61,555 nucleotides of DNA from Ruminococcus sp. (GCA_017961625.1 JAGCWY010000038.1:1-61555), one strand, 5' to 3'; counted from the stretch's first letter, positions 8,770 to 17,420 are shown. Numbers and translations: made by a program. Notes: a model not told the origin generated them from the letters alone.

Positions 8770-8865
8770 ATGAAAGAAAAGTACACTGCTCCCGAAATGG
8801 AGATAATCACATTTGAGAATGATGATGTTATCACTACAAGCGAGCCGGAGCTCGAACTCCAGTAA
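8770..8865 (+). CDS. 31-residue peptide with APEMEI...DDVITTS motif
   Basis: A short gene preceded by an AAAGGA ribosome site and placed between the repeat-protein stop and a perfect terminator, so it is very likely co-transcribed with that protein. The peptide starts MKEKYTAPEMEI, continues with an acidic stretch and DDVITTS, and ends in ELELQ. It is acidic and has no cysteine. I associate this Y-x-A-P-E-x-E-I...D-V-I-T-T-S pattern with short, uncharacterised peptides of Clostridia, which is recollection and not a search result. Its job is unknown: a leader-like RiPP precursor, a signalling peptide or a small partner of the surface protein are all possible. Confidence 0.65.
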   Translation: MKEKYTAPEMEIITFENDDVITTSEPELELQ

Positions 8866-8880
8866 AATATGATTTACAAA

Positions 8881-8917
8881 GCCTCGGAGCAGCTGTACAG
8901 CTGCTCCGAGGCTTTTT
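8881..8917. terminator. Bidirectional terminator with 14-bp perfect stem
   Basis: GCCTCGGAGCAGCT, a GTAC loop and the exact reverse complement, followed on the plus strand by TTTTT. It ends the repeat protein/peptide transcript and faces the end of the MutS-like gene. Confidence 0.95.
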
Positions 8918-8930
8918 CAGTGTATATAGC

Positions 8931-10652
8931 TCATTCTGTAAGCATTTCGTAGGTAACACCATATTTCTCTGCGATATCCCTCGCATAAGACATTCCCTCT
9001 GGCATAGCAACCTCAACCTTGAATGAGCGCTTTCCATTATCGTTCTTCACTATAAGAGACGAAACCTTAAAACTGCCGCTTTCCCTGTTGAAATCGTCCA
9101 TTTCCGCCGCAAGCTTATGCAGATGGGTGTTATATATTGTTATAGATCCTTTTTTCAGCAGTGCTCTTACGGAATCCCTTGCAATATAGAAGCCCTCCTC
9201 AAAGGAAGTGGTAGAAAATGTCTCATTCAGCAGCACAAGACTTTCTCCGGTACATTCGGAGTATATTGACTTGAACCTAACACATTCCTCACCCAATCTT
9301 CCGAGGTCGAGAGTCTTTTCCTCGTCTGCCGGGAAATGAGTATATATACAGTCCACCGGCTTATACTCAAAAGCGGAAGCCGGAACCGATATACCGCCCT
9401 GCGCCAAAACGAACATTATTCCTATCGCCTGCGTTACGGTAGTTTTTCCACCGCGGTTGGCACCAGTAAGTATATAGATAGTATGTTCCCTGTCAAATAC
9501 AAGATCATTGTATACGAGCTCTTCAACATTGTCCATTTTGACTGCAAGCTTAAGGTTGTAAAAATCTTTGGCATTCATTGAAACGTCCTCGCTCTGGGAG
9601 AGCTGAGCCTCACAGAACTTCAAGCCTATACCGGAAAACCTTTCAACAAATTCTGCAAACTTTATATAATACATGAACTCCGGTATCACATTGGATATAT
9701 CAACAATGGCTATATCTGCGTATTCACTAAGGACGTCCCTGAGCTTTTTTATTACTGAACCCAGCATCTTGTTCATAACCCTGTCTAAATAGAAGGTAGC
9801 TCCTGCCGTTTCGTCGTTATTTATACTCTGTACAACAGTTGATCTTATTCTGCCGTCCACAAATGGGGTACGTGTCATTGCAAGCATAGAACCAGCATTC
9901 TCGATAAACCTGGCAAAGCTTTTGCTGTGGTCTTTATCCACATGATGATAGTGCATATCGCCGTCCCAGTCTGTACTTTCCTGTATCCTGTCCTTTTCGG
10001 AAATCGCATTTGCAAAATTGCTTACTATATTGGACTTTTTAAAAGGCTTGCTGTTTACTGAAACAAGTCCGAGACTGACAGCTTCAAATCTCGAATTCAC
10101 GTTTACTCCTAGAGTAACACTCTGTATCACTGAGGTCTTTTCCTTTAACTCAGATATATCCTTTTTCATGGCTTTGAAACGTGCTTCGTCATAGAGAATA
10201 TCAAGATAATCCCTGAAACCTACCAGTCCCTCAGAGCTGATATCTGCTTTGGAAAGACAGGCTCTCATTTCCTCCACGCATTTTATATAATCGCTGAGCT
10301 CGTCAAGCTTGTGCATAAGCAACCAGAAGCCAAGCTTCTCCCCCGTATCCATTCTTACGGTAGTAAACTTTCTTATATATTCTATCCTTTCAAAGAGTTC
10401 AGACAGCCTGCTCCTCAGCTCCGGCAGCCTCAGGATATCGGCAAATACCTTCTGTCGATAAAATGCTACTCTTTTATCTGATGTCATGTTCGATACGATG
10501 TTCATTATAATATTCTGCTCTTTTTTGTCACCTGACAGCTCGCTGCACAGCAGGTCAATACCAAGGTCATGACAGACCGTTTCCGAAAGCTGTTTATAGG
10601 TTACTCCCTCGTAATCTGGGAAAAGGATACTGAAACTCTTTTTGCCGTTCAT
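8931..10652 (-). CDS. MutS-family ATPase lacking the mismatch-recognition domains
   Basis: A 573-residue protein with a helical MutS core/lever region and a C-terminal MutS ATPase domain. The Walker A motif is G-A-N-R-G-G-K-T-T (Lys at about residue 403), Walker B is ESLVLLNETF, and the THLH switch lies near residue 510. The N-terminal mismatch-binding and connector domains of MutS1 are absent, and no Smr endonuclease domain of MutS2 is seen. Such short paralogues occur in Firmicutes with unknown substrates. The start at 10652 has AAGGAGG 11 bases upstream; the frame upstream of it is less plausible. Transcribed alone from a promoter with a palindrome in its spacer. Confidence 0.8.
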   Translation of the reverse strand: MNGKKSFSILFPDYEGVTYKQLSETVCHDLGIDLLCSELSGDKKEQNIIMNIVSNMTSDKRVAFYRQKVFADILRLPELRSRLSELFERIEYIRKFTTVRMDTGEKLGFWLLMHKLDELSDYIKCVEEMRACLSKADISSEGLVGFRDYLDILYDEARFKAMKKDISELKEKTSVIQSVTLGVNVNSRFEAVSLGLVSVNSKPFKKSNIVSNFANAISEKDRIQESTDWDGDMHYHHVDKDHSKSFARFIENAGSMLAMTRTPFVDGRIRSTVVQSINNDETAGATFYLDRVMNKMLGSVIKKLRDVLSEYADIAIVDISNVIPEFMYYIKFAEFVERFSGIGLKFCEAQLSQSEDVSMNAKDFYNLKLAVKMDNVEELVYNDLVFDREHTIYILTGANRGGKTTVTQAIGIMFVLAQGGISVPASAFEYKPVDCIYTHFPADEEKTLDLGRLGEECVRFKSIYSECTGESLVLLNETFSTTSFEEGFYIARDSVRALLKKGSITIYNTHLHKLAAEMDDFNRESGSFKVSSLIVKNDNGKRSFKVEVAMPEGMSYARDIAEKYGVTYEMLTE

Positions 10653-10685
10653 TATATGTCTGTCCTCCTTTTTAAATGTAATTAT

Positions 10686-10714
10686 ATTATAAACTATGCT
10701 CATAGTTTAGTCAA
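10686..10714 (-). promoter_or_regulatory. Promoter of the MutS-like gene with palindromic operator
   Basis: On the minus strand TTGACT (10714-10709), a 17-base spacer and TATAAT (10691-10686). The spacer is almost wholly a perfect palindrome, AAACTATG-AG-CATAGTTT (10708-10691), which looks like a repressor operator. Confidence 0.75.
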
Positions 10715-10767
10715 TAATATTTTTTATGTATATAGAAAGCCGCAGCATATAAGCTACGGCTTTAATA

Positions 10768-11772
10768 CTATCTCATTATTCTGATTCCGCCCGATTTTTC
10801 CTTTATAAAGCGAACAAATGCGTCCTTGTCGTGTATATCCCTGTACTTTATGGTGTTGCCGTTCATATTATTATCTCTTGAAGGATAGCCTATCATTAGG
10901 TAATCCTTTTTCAGAAACATAAAGTGATAATCCGTATATCTCCGGAAATACACATTGCTTACCTGAGGCATATATACCATTATCCTGTCATCATAAAAGA
11001 TAAGATGATCGTCAATGGAAAGCCTGCCGTCGCCGACCTTGCTTTCTTCTAGCTTCTCCCTGAATTTTTTCAGGCGAATAAAGGTCTTGACCATATAAAC
11101 AACGATTATAATCGCAGGAGACAAAAAGAGAAACCTCTTCTTTATTATGAAAAGAATGACTGAAATGACTATCATGACTGATTCAAGGATATAATCAACA
11201 ATACGGCTATGTCTTCTGGTATCCATAGCTGTAAAGGAGTATTCTTCCTCTGTGAGCCTTGAATGGATATCAAAAAGAGGCTCTACAAAGGTCTTTCCTA
11301 TCACATCGGGAAGTTCTGCCTTTACAGCTTCGTCAAGCCTTTTTTCTGTGAGACATAAACAGTGCAGTGTACCCATATCGTTCAGTTCGCCCGGAGGTAT
11401 TATCCCGAAGCATACCGCGCTGTAGAAGCCGAGATCCTTAAATAACTTTTTACAGCCGTCATTAAATACGAGGAGTGCGTCCCTGCCATTTTCCTTTGCT
11501 ATGCGTATAAGCTCTGCAACAAGCGCCCTTGCAGTCTCTTCATTTTCTGCGTGAATACCAGTGATAAGGGGCGTATCAAGCTCTCCGGCTCTTGCAGCAG
11601 CACAGCCTATATAACCGTTAATACTGCTGTCAACGTCCTCAGAGACAAGCGAGAGCTCAGGAATTATACTGCCAGAGCTGCGTAGCTTTGCGGTATATGT
11701 ATCATTCCCACCGAAGTTGCTCACTATCCTGTCTATTGCAGCAGCGTCGACGCTGCTTTCAGCTCGTATCAT
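10768..11772 (-). CDS. GNAT-like domain fused to a two-helix membrane domain
   Basis: A 334-residue protein. Residues about 1-130 resemble a GNAT acetyltransferase fold (GYIGCAAAR strand, then ENEETARALVAELIRIAKENG helix and a LGFY end), but the acetyl-CoA loop is not canonical. Two adjacent hydrophobic helices follow near residues 195-235, then a soluble domain of about 90 residues resembling YcxB-type C-terminal domains (DDRIMVYMPQ...YRRYTDYHFMFLKKDYLMIGYP). The ATG overlaps the stop of the upstream exporter gene (TAATG), so the two are coupled. The combination is unusual and its function is not known to me. Confidence 0.6.
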   Translation of the reverse strand: MIRAESSVDAAAIDRIVSNFGGNDTYTAKLRSSGSIIPELSLVSEDVDSSINGYIGCAAARAGELDTPLITGIHAENEETARALVAELIRIAKENGRDALLVFNDGCKKLFKDLGFYSAVCFGIIPPGELNDMGTLHCLCLTEKRLDEAVKAELPDVIGKTFVEPLFDIHSRLTEEEYSFTAMDTRRHSRIVDYILESVMIVISVILFIIKKRFLFLSPAIIIVVYMVKTFIRLKKFREKLEESKVGDGRLSIDDHLIFYDDRIMVYMPQVSNVYFRRYTDYHFMFLKKDYLMIGYPSRDNNMNGNTIKYRDIHDKDAFVRFIKEKSGGIRIMR

Positions 11773-12263
11773 TATTTTACTGCGCTTAAAGCGCCGAATC
11801 CGAGAAGAGTTGCCGCTGTAATTATAATTGCAGCAAGAACGACACCGAGAGCTACAGCAATTATGCTCTTCTTGAAATCAAGATCAAGAAGACTTGCCGC
11901 AAGAGTTCCCGTCCATGCTCCTGTACCTGGAAGAGGTATTCCAACGAAAAGAAGCAGCGCCCAGAACATTCCCTTTCCGGCCTTTTCCTTAAGCTTTTCG
12001 CCGCCATGATGTCCCTTTTCAAGGCACCATGTAAAGAATTTGCCGATATACTTCTTATCCTTTCCCCATTCCAGCACTTTTCTTGCAAAGAAGAAGATGA
12101 TTGGAACGGGTATCATATTGCCTATCATACATATTACTACAGCATAATACCATTTTACGCCCATACCAACGCCGGCTGGTATACCGAGCCTCAACTCAAC
12201 GAGAGGCACCATTGAGATAAGAAATGTAAGAATATACTTTAACATAACAAAACTCGCTTTCAT
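11772..12263 (-). CDS. Small multi-drug export family protein (COG2426)
   Basis: A 163-residue integral membrane protein with three to four hydrophobic segments. It carries the family hallmarks ELRLGIPAG near the start and the G-I-P-L-P-G-T-G-A-W-T-G-T-L loop near residues 107-120 that defines the Sm_multidrug_ex family. Members are predicted exporters, though their substrates are poorly documented. The ATG at 12263 has no clear ribosome site; the next ATG at 12245 is an alternative start. First gene of a two-gene operon with the GNAT-membrane fusion. Confidence 0.8.
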   Translation of the reverse strand: MKASFVMLKYILTFLISMVPLVELRLGIPAGVGMGVKWYYAVVICMIGNMIPVPIIFFFARKVLEWGKDKKYIGKFFTWCLEKGHHGGEKLKEKAGKGMFWALLLFVGIPLPGTGAWTGTLAASLLDLDFKKSIIAVALGVVLAAIIITAATLLGFGALSAVK

Positions 12264-12283
12264 TTAAAAATCGCATATAATTT

Positions 12284-12360
12284 ATTATCTCATATCTCAT
12301 TGAAATAGTCAAGTATTTTTTTGACAAACTGTTGACGAAAGCGATAATATGGACTATAAT
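12284..12360. promoter_or_regulatory. Divergent promoters between exporter and first PBP gene
   Basis: Minus strand: TTGACT (12312-12307), 17 bases, GATAAT (12289-12284) for the exporter operon. Plus strand: TTGACG (12332-12337), 17 bases, TATAAT (12355-12360) for the PBP gene; a second TTGACA lies at 12321-12326. Confidence 0.7.
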
Positions 12361-12408
12361 ATTAGTAATTCGTCTTACGAAAAAATACATATCAAGGAAA
12401 ATGATAAT

Positions 12409-13857
12409 ATGAAAACAAACAGATTCACAGCACTTGCAGCTTCGGCGACTCTTCTTGTCTCCTTTTCTTCATGCGGCTCATCCCCTGTCGGCAAGGCAGA
12501 CCTGAATGAAAAAGAGGAAGCAACCACGGTATCTTCTACAGTTACCACAGAAACAGCAACAGAAAAGGTCACTGAAGAAAAGACTACTGCCGCTTCAGGC
12601 GCAAAGGGAAATATATTCGACTCAAAGGGACATCTTCTTGCTTCCAGCTCTGAAGACGGCAAAAAAAGAGTCTATGCAAATGACTATGCCGTTTCCTTCG
12701 CAAATATATTGACATCCATGTCCGACGGCTATGACACGGTATTTGATAGTATACTTAAAACGCCAGCCGATGGAGACAACTACCAGTCTATAAAGCTCAC
12801 TCTTGACGGCGACGTCCAGAACGATATTTACACCTACATGGAAAGCACAAATCTTATAGGCGCTGTAGTAGTCCTTAGGACTGACGGATCCATAATGGCG
12901 CAAGTAAATTACCCCTCTTACGATCCCAACACTGTAGAAGATCAGAAATATAATGAGGATCTTGCATGGGGAGACGTCGGGAACAAGGCCTTCAGCAACT
13001 ATGAGCCCGGCTCCTGCTTCAAGATAATGTCCGAGGTGCTTGCTGACAAACACGGTATATACTCGCTCTATGATGACGGCACATGGGACTTCGGCAACGA
13101 TCACCCGATAGTAAACTGGGATCATAAGACCAACAAGAGCAGTTACCCAATACCTAATCGTTCACTGAACTCCGCATTCATCAATTCCAGCAATATTTTC
13201 TTTGCAAAAGCTTTCGAGAATATAGGAGAAGAAAACGTTATTAGTGACCTCAGAACGATATTCCACTTCGGAGCTGAGGATTCTGACGATATTCACTGCG
13301 ACTTCGGTGACCTGAGCAATAATATAGAAATTGAAGATATAGACGACCTCCGCAGGAGCGCTTTCGGTCAAGCTAAGGTACTCACTTGTCCCATATTCCT
13401 TGCAGCTCTCGGTAGAGAGGCAGCATTCGGTGATATGGTTACTCCCTTTGTCCTTAAGAACATAGTTGATGGCTCAGACGCAGGGAAAAAGATAGGAAAC
13501 GGCTCAAAAGCAAACGATGTTATCGCATCCATACCGCCGGAATGTAGAGACAACCTACTCAGCGTAATGGGTTCAGTAGCATCCGATATAGGTGTATATC
13601 CCCCTAATGGCTACAGCTTCTATGCCAAGACAGGCACTGCTGAAGGCTGGCTCGGCGACTTCCTATACATAACAGGCTGCGCCAAGAACTACAATGACAG
13701 CGGCTCTCAAAGTTGGGACAGCTACGATAACTACGGCGAAACAGGCTCATATATTGTAGTCATGGAAATAAGAAACCCTGCCGAACACGGCTTTGAATTT
13801 GCCTCACAGTCAGCCGGAGTATACCGTGAGATACTCAACAGAGTAATAGGCAAATAA
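12409..13857 (+). CDS. Lipoprotein with class B PBP-type transpeptidase domain (copy 1)
   Basis: A 482-residue lipoprotein (lipobox S-F-S-S-C, then a threonine/glutamate-rich linker). A short G-N-I-F-D-S-K-G-H-L-L-A segment recalls the start of PBP2-like proteins (RGxIxDRxGxxLA), and residues about 120-475 are a transpeptidase domain with all three penicillin-binding motifs: S202-C-F-K, S260-S-N and K407-T-G-T. It lacks the large N-terminal dimerisation module of usual class B PBPs. It should act outside the membrane on peptidoglycan or as a beta-lactam sensor. The start at 12409 has an AAGGAAA site. A paralogue with the same layout lies 560 bases downstream. Confidence 0.85.
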   Translation: MKTNRFTALAASATLLVSFSSCGSSPVGKADLNEKEEATTVSSTVTTETATEKVTEEKTTAASGAKGNIFDSKGHLLASSSEDGKKRVYANDYAVSFANILTSMSDGYDTVFDSILKTPADGDNYQSIKLTLDGDVQNDIYTYMESTNLIGAVVVLRTDGSIMAQVNYPSYDPNTVEDQKYNEDLAWGDVGNKAFSNYEPGSCFKIMSEVLADKHGIYSLYDDGTWDFGNDHPIVNWDHKTNKSSYPIPNRSLNSAFINSSNIFFAKAFENIGEENVISDLRTIFHFGAEDSDDIHCDFGDLSNNIEIEDIDDLRRSAFGQAKVLTCPIFLAALGREAAFGDMVTPFVLKNIVDGSDAGKKIGNGSKANDVIASIPPECRDNLLSVMGSVASDIGVYPPNGYSFYAKTGTAEGWLGDFLYITGCAKNYNDSGSQSWDSYDNYGETGSYIVVMEIRNPAEHGFEFASQSAGVYREILNRVIGK

Positions 13858-13864
13858 AATCGAA

Positions 13865-13897
13865 CTCCCGCAGTTACACATCCTGCGGGAGCTTTTT
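13865..13897 (+). terminator. Rho-independent terminator
   Basis: CTCCCGCAG pairs with CTGCGGGAG, followed by CTTTTT. Confidence 0.9.
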
Positions 13898-13902
13898 ACC
13901 GT

Positions 13903-14220
13903 CTAACGCTTCTTTTTCTTTGGTTCCGGAAGCTCGTCTGCAATAGCCTCAATCATTTCCTTAAGAAATTCCTTGTTGTCGATATCTTCCACCAGGAGCA
14001 TTTTGTTTCCGCCCTCGTATGGTATCTCATAAATGGCATCAGGCATCAGCCTTTTTGCTGCCTCCGCCGGCTTCACAAGAAAGCGGTCGTCATAAATACC
14101 GCCTATGACCTTACTACGGCAGTATATAATGAATTCTCCCATCATAGTCCTGTAGTTTATTCCGTCCGTATCAGACAGCTGTTCAAGAACAAATTCAAGA
14201 TAAGCTTTGCTTGAAGCCAT
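13903..14220 (-). CDS. TfoX N-terminal domain protein
   Basis: A 105-residue protein consisting of a TfoX-N domain: MASSKAYLEFVLEQL, the YRTMMGEFIIYCRSKVIGGIYDDR core, then VKP and YEIPYEGG. A lysine-rich tail (KKKKR) ends it. TfoX/Sxy proteins control competence in Gammaproteobacteria, but stand-alone TfoX-N proteins in Firmicutes have no proven role. Inserted between the two PBP paralogues on the opposite strand, with its own promoter (TTGACA 14286-14281, 18 bases, TATAAT 14262-14257). Confidence 0.85.
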   Translation of the reverse strand: MASSKAYLEFVLEQLSDTDGINYRTMMGEFIIYCRSKVIGGIYDDRFLVKPAEAAKRLMPDAIYEIPYEGGNKMLLVEDIDNKEFLKEMIEAIADELPEPKKKKR

Positions 14221-14256
14221 ACCGCAAACCTCCTATTACGTTTTTACTATAATTCA

Positions 14257-14380
14257 ATTATACTATACGTACTCTGTTTTTGTCAATATACAGCTTAATA
14301 CTCGTAATATGAACTAATTATAGATTTTCTTATTGAATTTTTTGAAAGATATTGACGTATCCTGTAAAAGAATGTATAAT
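14257..14380. promoter_or_regulatory. Divergent promoters: tfoX-like gene (-) and second PBP gene (+)
   Basis: Minus: TTGACA 14286-14281 and TATAAT 14262-14257. Plus: TTGACG 14352-14357, 17 bases, TATAAT 14375-14380. The plus promoter has the same -35 and -10 hexamers and spacing as that of the first PBP gene. Confidence 0.75.
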
Positions 14381-14417
14381 TAAGTTATGACTTTCCCGCA
14401 CTCTTACGGGTGCGAAA

Positions 14418-15899
14418 ATGCAAATCTATATTTGGGCGGTAATCAGAATGATTTTCAGGGGAACATGGCTTCTGCCGATGCTAGCAGCAGGTGCCGCGGC
14501 ATTGTCGTTTCCGTCCTGTTCGGCAAAGGTAGGACAGTTTGAGGTCCTTCACGGTACCGAATCGGCAAATCCTGGCGCAACGACCACATCTGAAACGACA
14601 ACTACTACCACGACTACAGCGCTGGTATACAGGGGAAACATCTACGATACTAACTTAAAGCTCGTTACATACGGCACCTATGCTAAGGGTGAGGACGATG
14701 AACGTATTTACGGTGAAAACTGCGCCTACTCCTTCAGCAATTTAATCAGCGAGGCTTCAAATGGCTTGGACGAGTCCCTCAGGGAGCTCCTCACATCAGT
14801 CAATCCGACGAAAATAGCCGCTGATCACGAAGTCGGCAAATCGGTGCGTCTCACCATTGACAGCGACGTACAGACTGAGCTTTGTTCATATATGGCGAAT
14901 ATGGGTATGTCCGGCTCAATCGTGGTGCTCAGAACTGACGGCTCCATACTTGCAGAGGTGTCATATCCCAATTATGATCCTGAGCTGTATTTCTCCGACG
15001 AGGAGTACAGAAACTTGCTATGGTCGGGAGCTCTTGAAAACAAGGCGTTCATGAATGCCTCTCCTGGTTCATGCTTCAAGATAATGTCAGAGGTCATCGC
15101 CGACAAAAACAATATAACCTGTCTTTACGATGACGGCGAATGGTTCGACAGCGGAGCCACCATAGTAAACTGGGATCACGAGATAGGTGGATATCCCATA
15201 CCTGAGAGAACGCTTTATTCAGCCTTTGTAAATTCAAGCAATATTTTCTTTGCAAAGGTATATGATCAGCTCGGTACGGATAAAGTACTTGACGAGCTGA
15301 ACCGTCTTTTCCACTTCTGCGACCCGATAAACTGCGATTTCGGCTCCATAGAAAACCAGATAAAGATAGAGTGTCTCGACGATCTGCGCAGGAGTGCATT
15401 TGGACAGTCCCATGTAAAGACCTGCCCGATATATCTTGCAGCCCTTGGCAGAGAAGCTGTATTCGGCGACATGGTAAAGCCCTTTATTGTACAGCAGGTG
15501 GTTGATACCTCTGATCCTTCAAAGGAATGTTCAAAGGGCACCTCTCCCTATGAGGTCATAGCCAGCATACCTGAAGAATACCGTCAGAATCTTCTTGACT
15601 GCATGACCGGAGTTGCAAATAATCTAGGTATTTATGTACCTGAAAATTATCAGTTATACGCCAAGACCGGAACAGCCGAAACAGGACGTGGAGATTTTCT
15701 CTATATCACAGGCTGTCTCAGGAATGTGGCAGACCGTACAGGTGAAAAAATAAAATATACCGACTACAGCGATTATGGCTTGGACGGCTCGTACATAATA
15801 GTTATGCAGCTTCAAAATCCGGCAGATTTCGGATTCGACTTTGCAAGTCAGACAGGATACCTCTACCAGGGCATAATCAATACTGTGCTTTCATACTGA
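14418..15899 (+). CDS. Lipoprotein with class B PBP-type transpeptidase domain (copy 2)
   Basis: A 493-residue paralogue of the lipoprotein at 12409. It has a hydrophobic start ending in a lipobox (S-F-P-S-C), a threonine tract, a R-G-N-I-Y-D segment and a transpeptidase domain with S218-C-F-K, S273-S-N and K416-T-G-T. Blocks such as PGSCFKIMSEV and NSSNIFFAK are identical to copy 1, so the pair arose by duplication, followed or accompanied by the tfoX-like gene between them. The start is uncertain: ATG 14418 and ATG 14448 both lack a strong ribosome site. A terminator (15906-15932) follows. Confidence 0.82.
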   Translation: MQIYIWAVIRMIFRGTWLLPMLAAGAAALSFPSCSAKVGQFEVLHGTESANPGATTTSETTTTTTTTALVYRGNIYDTNLKLVTYGTYAKGEDDERIYGENCAYSFSNLISEASNGLDESLRELLTSVNPTKIAADHEVGKSVRLTIDSDVQTELCSYMANMGMSGSIVVLRTDGSILAEVSYPNYDPELYFSDEEYRNLLWSGALENKAFMNASPGSCFKIMSEVIADKNNITCLYDDGEWFDSGATIVNWDHEIGGYPIPERTLYSAFVNSSNIFFAKVYDQLGTDKVLDELNRLFHFCDPINCDFGSIENQIKIECLDDLRRSAFGQSHVKTCPIYLAALGREAVFGDMVKPFIVQQVVDTSDPSKECSKGTSPYEVIASIPEEYRQNLLDCMTGVANNLGIYVPENYQLYAKTGTAETGRGDFLYITGCLRNVADRTGEKIKYTDYSDYGLDGSYIIVMQLQNPADFGFDFASQTGYLYQGIINTVLSY

Positions 15900-15905
15900 G
15901 ATAAT

Positions 15906-15932
15906 GAGCGGCTTCGTGCCGCTCTTATTTTT
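15906..15932 (+). terminator. Rho-independent terminator
   Basis: GAGCGGC, a TTCGT loop and GCCGCTC, then TTATTTTT. Confidence 0.85.
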
Positions 15933-15935
15933 CAC

Positions 15936-15964
15936 TTTACAAATTCTGTAAAAAGTTGTATAAT
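15936..15964 (+). promoter_or_regulatory. Promoter of thrH-nadE
   Basis: TTTACA 15936-15941, 17 bases, TATAAT 15959-15964, immediately after the preceding terminator and 36 bases before thrH. Confidence 0.75.
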
Positions 15965-16000
15965 AGTTGAGTAAGATAAATTTTAACGGAGGAATTCATT

Positions 16001-16606
16001 ATGTATATAACTTGTCTTGACCTTGAGGGAGTACTTGTGCCCGAGATTTGGATAGCCTTTTCTGAAGCAAGCGGCATTCCAGAGCTGAAAAAGACTACCC
16101 GTGACGAGCCTGACTACGACAAGCTCATGAAATGGCGTCTCGGAATTCTCAAAGAGCACGGTCTCGGACTTAAGGAAATACAGGACACTATCGCAAAGAT
16201 TGAACCTATGGAGGGTGCAAAGGAGTTCCTTGACTCTCTTCGCGAGCTGGGACAGGTAATCATCATCAGCGATACATTCACGCAGTTCGCAGCCCCTCTT
16301 ATGAAGAAACTGGGCTGGCCGACTATTTTCTGCAACAGCCTTGAAGTTGCAGAAAACGGCGAGATAACCGGCTTTAAGATGCGTTGTGATAAGTCCAAGC
16401 TTACAACGGTAAAGGCTTTGCAGTCAATAGGCTATGATACTATCGCAAGCGGCGACAGCTACAACGACCTTGCCATGATAGAGGCAAGCAAGGCAGGCTT
16501 CCTGTTCCGCAGCACAGAGCAGATCAAAAAGGATCACCCGGAGCTTCCGGCATTCGAGACCTATGACGAGCTACTGGCTGCTATAAAGAAGGCAATGGTG
16601 GAATAA
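16001..16606 (+). CDS. thrH: ThrH-type phosphoserine phosphatase / homoserine phosphotransferase
   Basis: A 201-residue HAD-superfamily protein close to ThrH of Pseudomonas: it opens with C-L-D-L-E-G-V-L-V-P-E-I-W-I-A-F (the HAD motif I Asp sits in DLEGV), has I-I-S-D-T-F-T-Q-F as motif II and A-S-G-D-S-Y-N-D-L as motif III/IV. ThrH dephosphorylates phosphoserine and can pass the phosphate to homoserine, linking serine and threonine synthesis. Full length for the family. GGAGG lies 8 bases before the ATG. nadE follows after 56 bases, without an obvious terminator between. Confidence 0.9.
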   Translation: MYITCLDLEGVLVPEIWIAFSEASGIPELKKTTRDEPDYDKLMKWRLGILKEHGLGLKEIQDTIAKIEPMEGAKEFLDSLRELGQVIIISDTFTQFAAPLMKKLGWPTIFCNSLEVAENGEITGFKMRCDKSKLTTVKALQSIGYDTIASGDSYNDLAMIEASKAGFLFRSTEQIKKDHPELPAFETYDELLAAIKKAMVE

Positions 16607-16662
16607 CAGGGCTTAAGACAGCTTTTGCTGCCGTCCTGGCATAAAACATCGGAGGTATATTT

Positions 16663-17412
16663 ATGAGCTACAGTTTCAATGCAGAAAAAGTGACAAAGGA
16701 AGTAGTTGAATGGGTACGCGACCTGTTTGAGAGGACCGCTTCTCCCACTACAAATGCCGTTATCGGCATATCCGGCGGCAAAGACAGTTCCGTAGCCGCG
16801 GCGGTCTGCGCAAAGGCTCTCGGAAAAGACAGAGTTATCGGAGTACTCATGCCTCAGGGCGAGCAAGCTGACATTTCCTACAGTCATCTGCTCGTGGATA
16901 CTCTGGGCATTAAGAGCTTCACCGTAAATATCGGCGACACAGTGAGTGCTTTCATAAACGAACTAAAGAAACATATGGAGCCCACTAATCAGGCAATCGT
17001 CAATACTCCAGCACGTATTCGCATGACTACTCTCTATGCAGTTGCAGCCTGTCATAACGGCAGAGTGGTTAATACCTGTAACCTCTCAGAGGACTGGGTT
17101 GGCTATTCTACAAAATACGGCGACGCTGCCGGAGACTTCTCTCCCCTTTCCGACCTCACTGTAACTGAGGTATTACAGGTAGGTGAGATTCTCGGACTTC
17201 CCGATGAGCTGGTACACAAAGTACCGATAGATGGGCTATGCGGCAAGACCGACGAGGAGAATCTCGGATTCACCTACGCAATGCTTGACAGATATATTCG
17301 CGGCCAGGATGACCTCAGCTCGGTGCCTGAAATAAAGGAGAAGATAGACCGTCTACACAAAGCGAACCTTCACAAGCTCCAGCTCATGCCCAAATACGAA
17401 CAGAACAGATAA
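16663..17412 (+). CDS. nadE: NAD+ synthase, ammonia-dependent form
   Basis: A 249-residue NAD+ synthase. It turns nicotinate adenine dinucleotide, ATP and ammonia into NAD+. The PP-loop motif is S-G-G-K-D-S-S near residue 37, with further family blocks at N-T-P-A-R-I-R and N-T-C-N-L-S-E-D-W-V-G-Y. No glutaminase domain is present, so it uses free ammonia or a partner. It appears to share a transcript with thrH. A GGAGG site lies 8 bases before the start and a terminator follows. Confidence 0.93.
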   Translation: MSYSFNAEKVTKEVVEWVRDLFERTASPTTNAVIGISGGKDSSVAAAVCAKALGKDRVIGVLMPQGEQADISYSHLLVDTLGIKSFTVNIGDTVSAFINELKKHMEPTNQAIVNTPARIRMTTLYAVAACHNGRVVNTCNLSEDWVGYSTKYGDAAGDFSPLSDLTVTEVLQVGEILGLPDELVHKVPIDGLCGKTDEENLGFTYAMLDRYIRGQDDLSSVPEIKEKIDRLHKANLHKLQLMPKYEQNR

Positions 17413-17420
17413 AAAATTAA

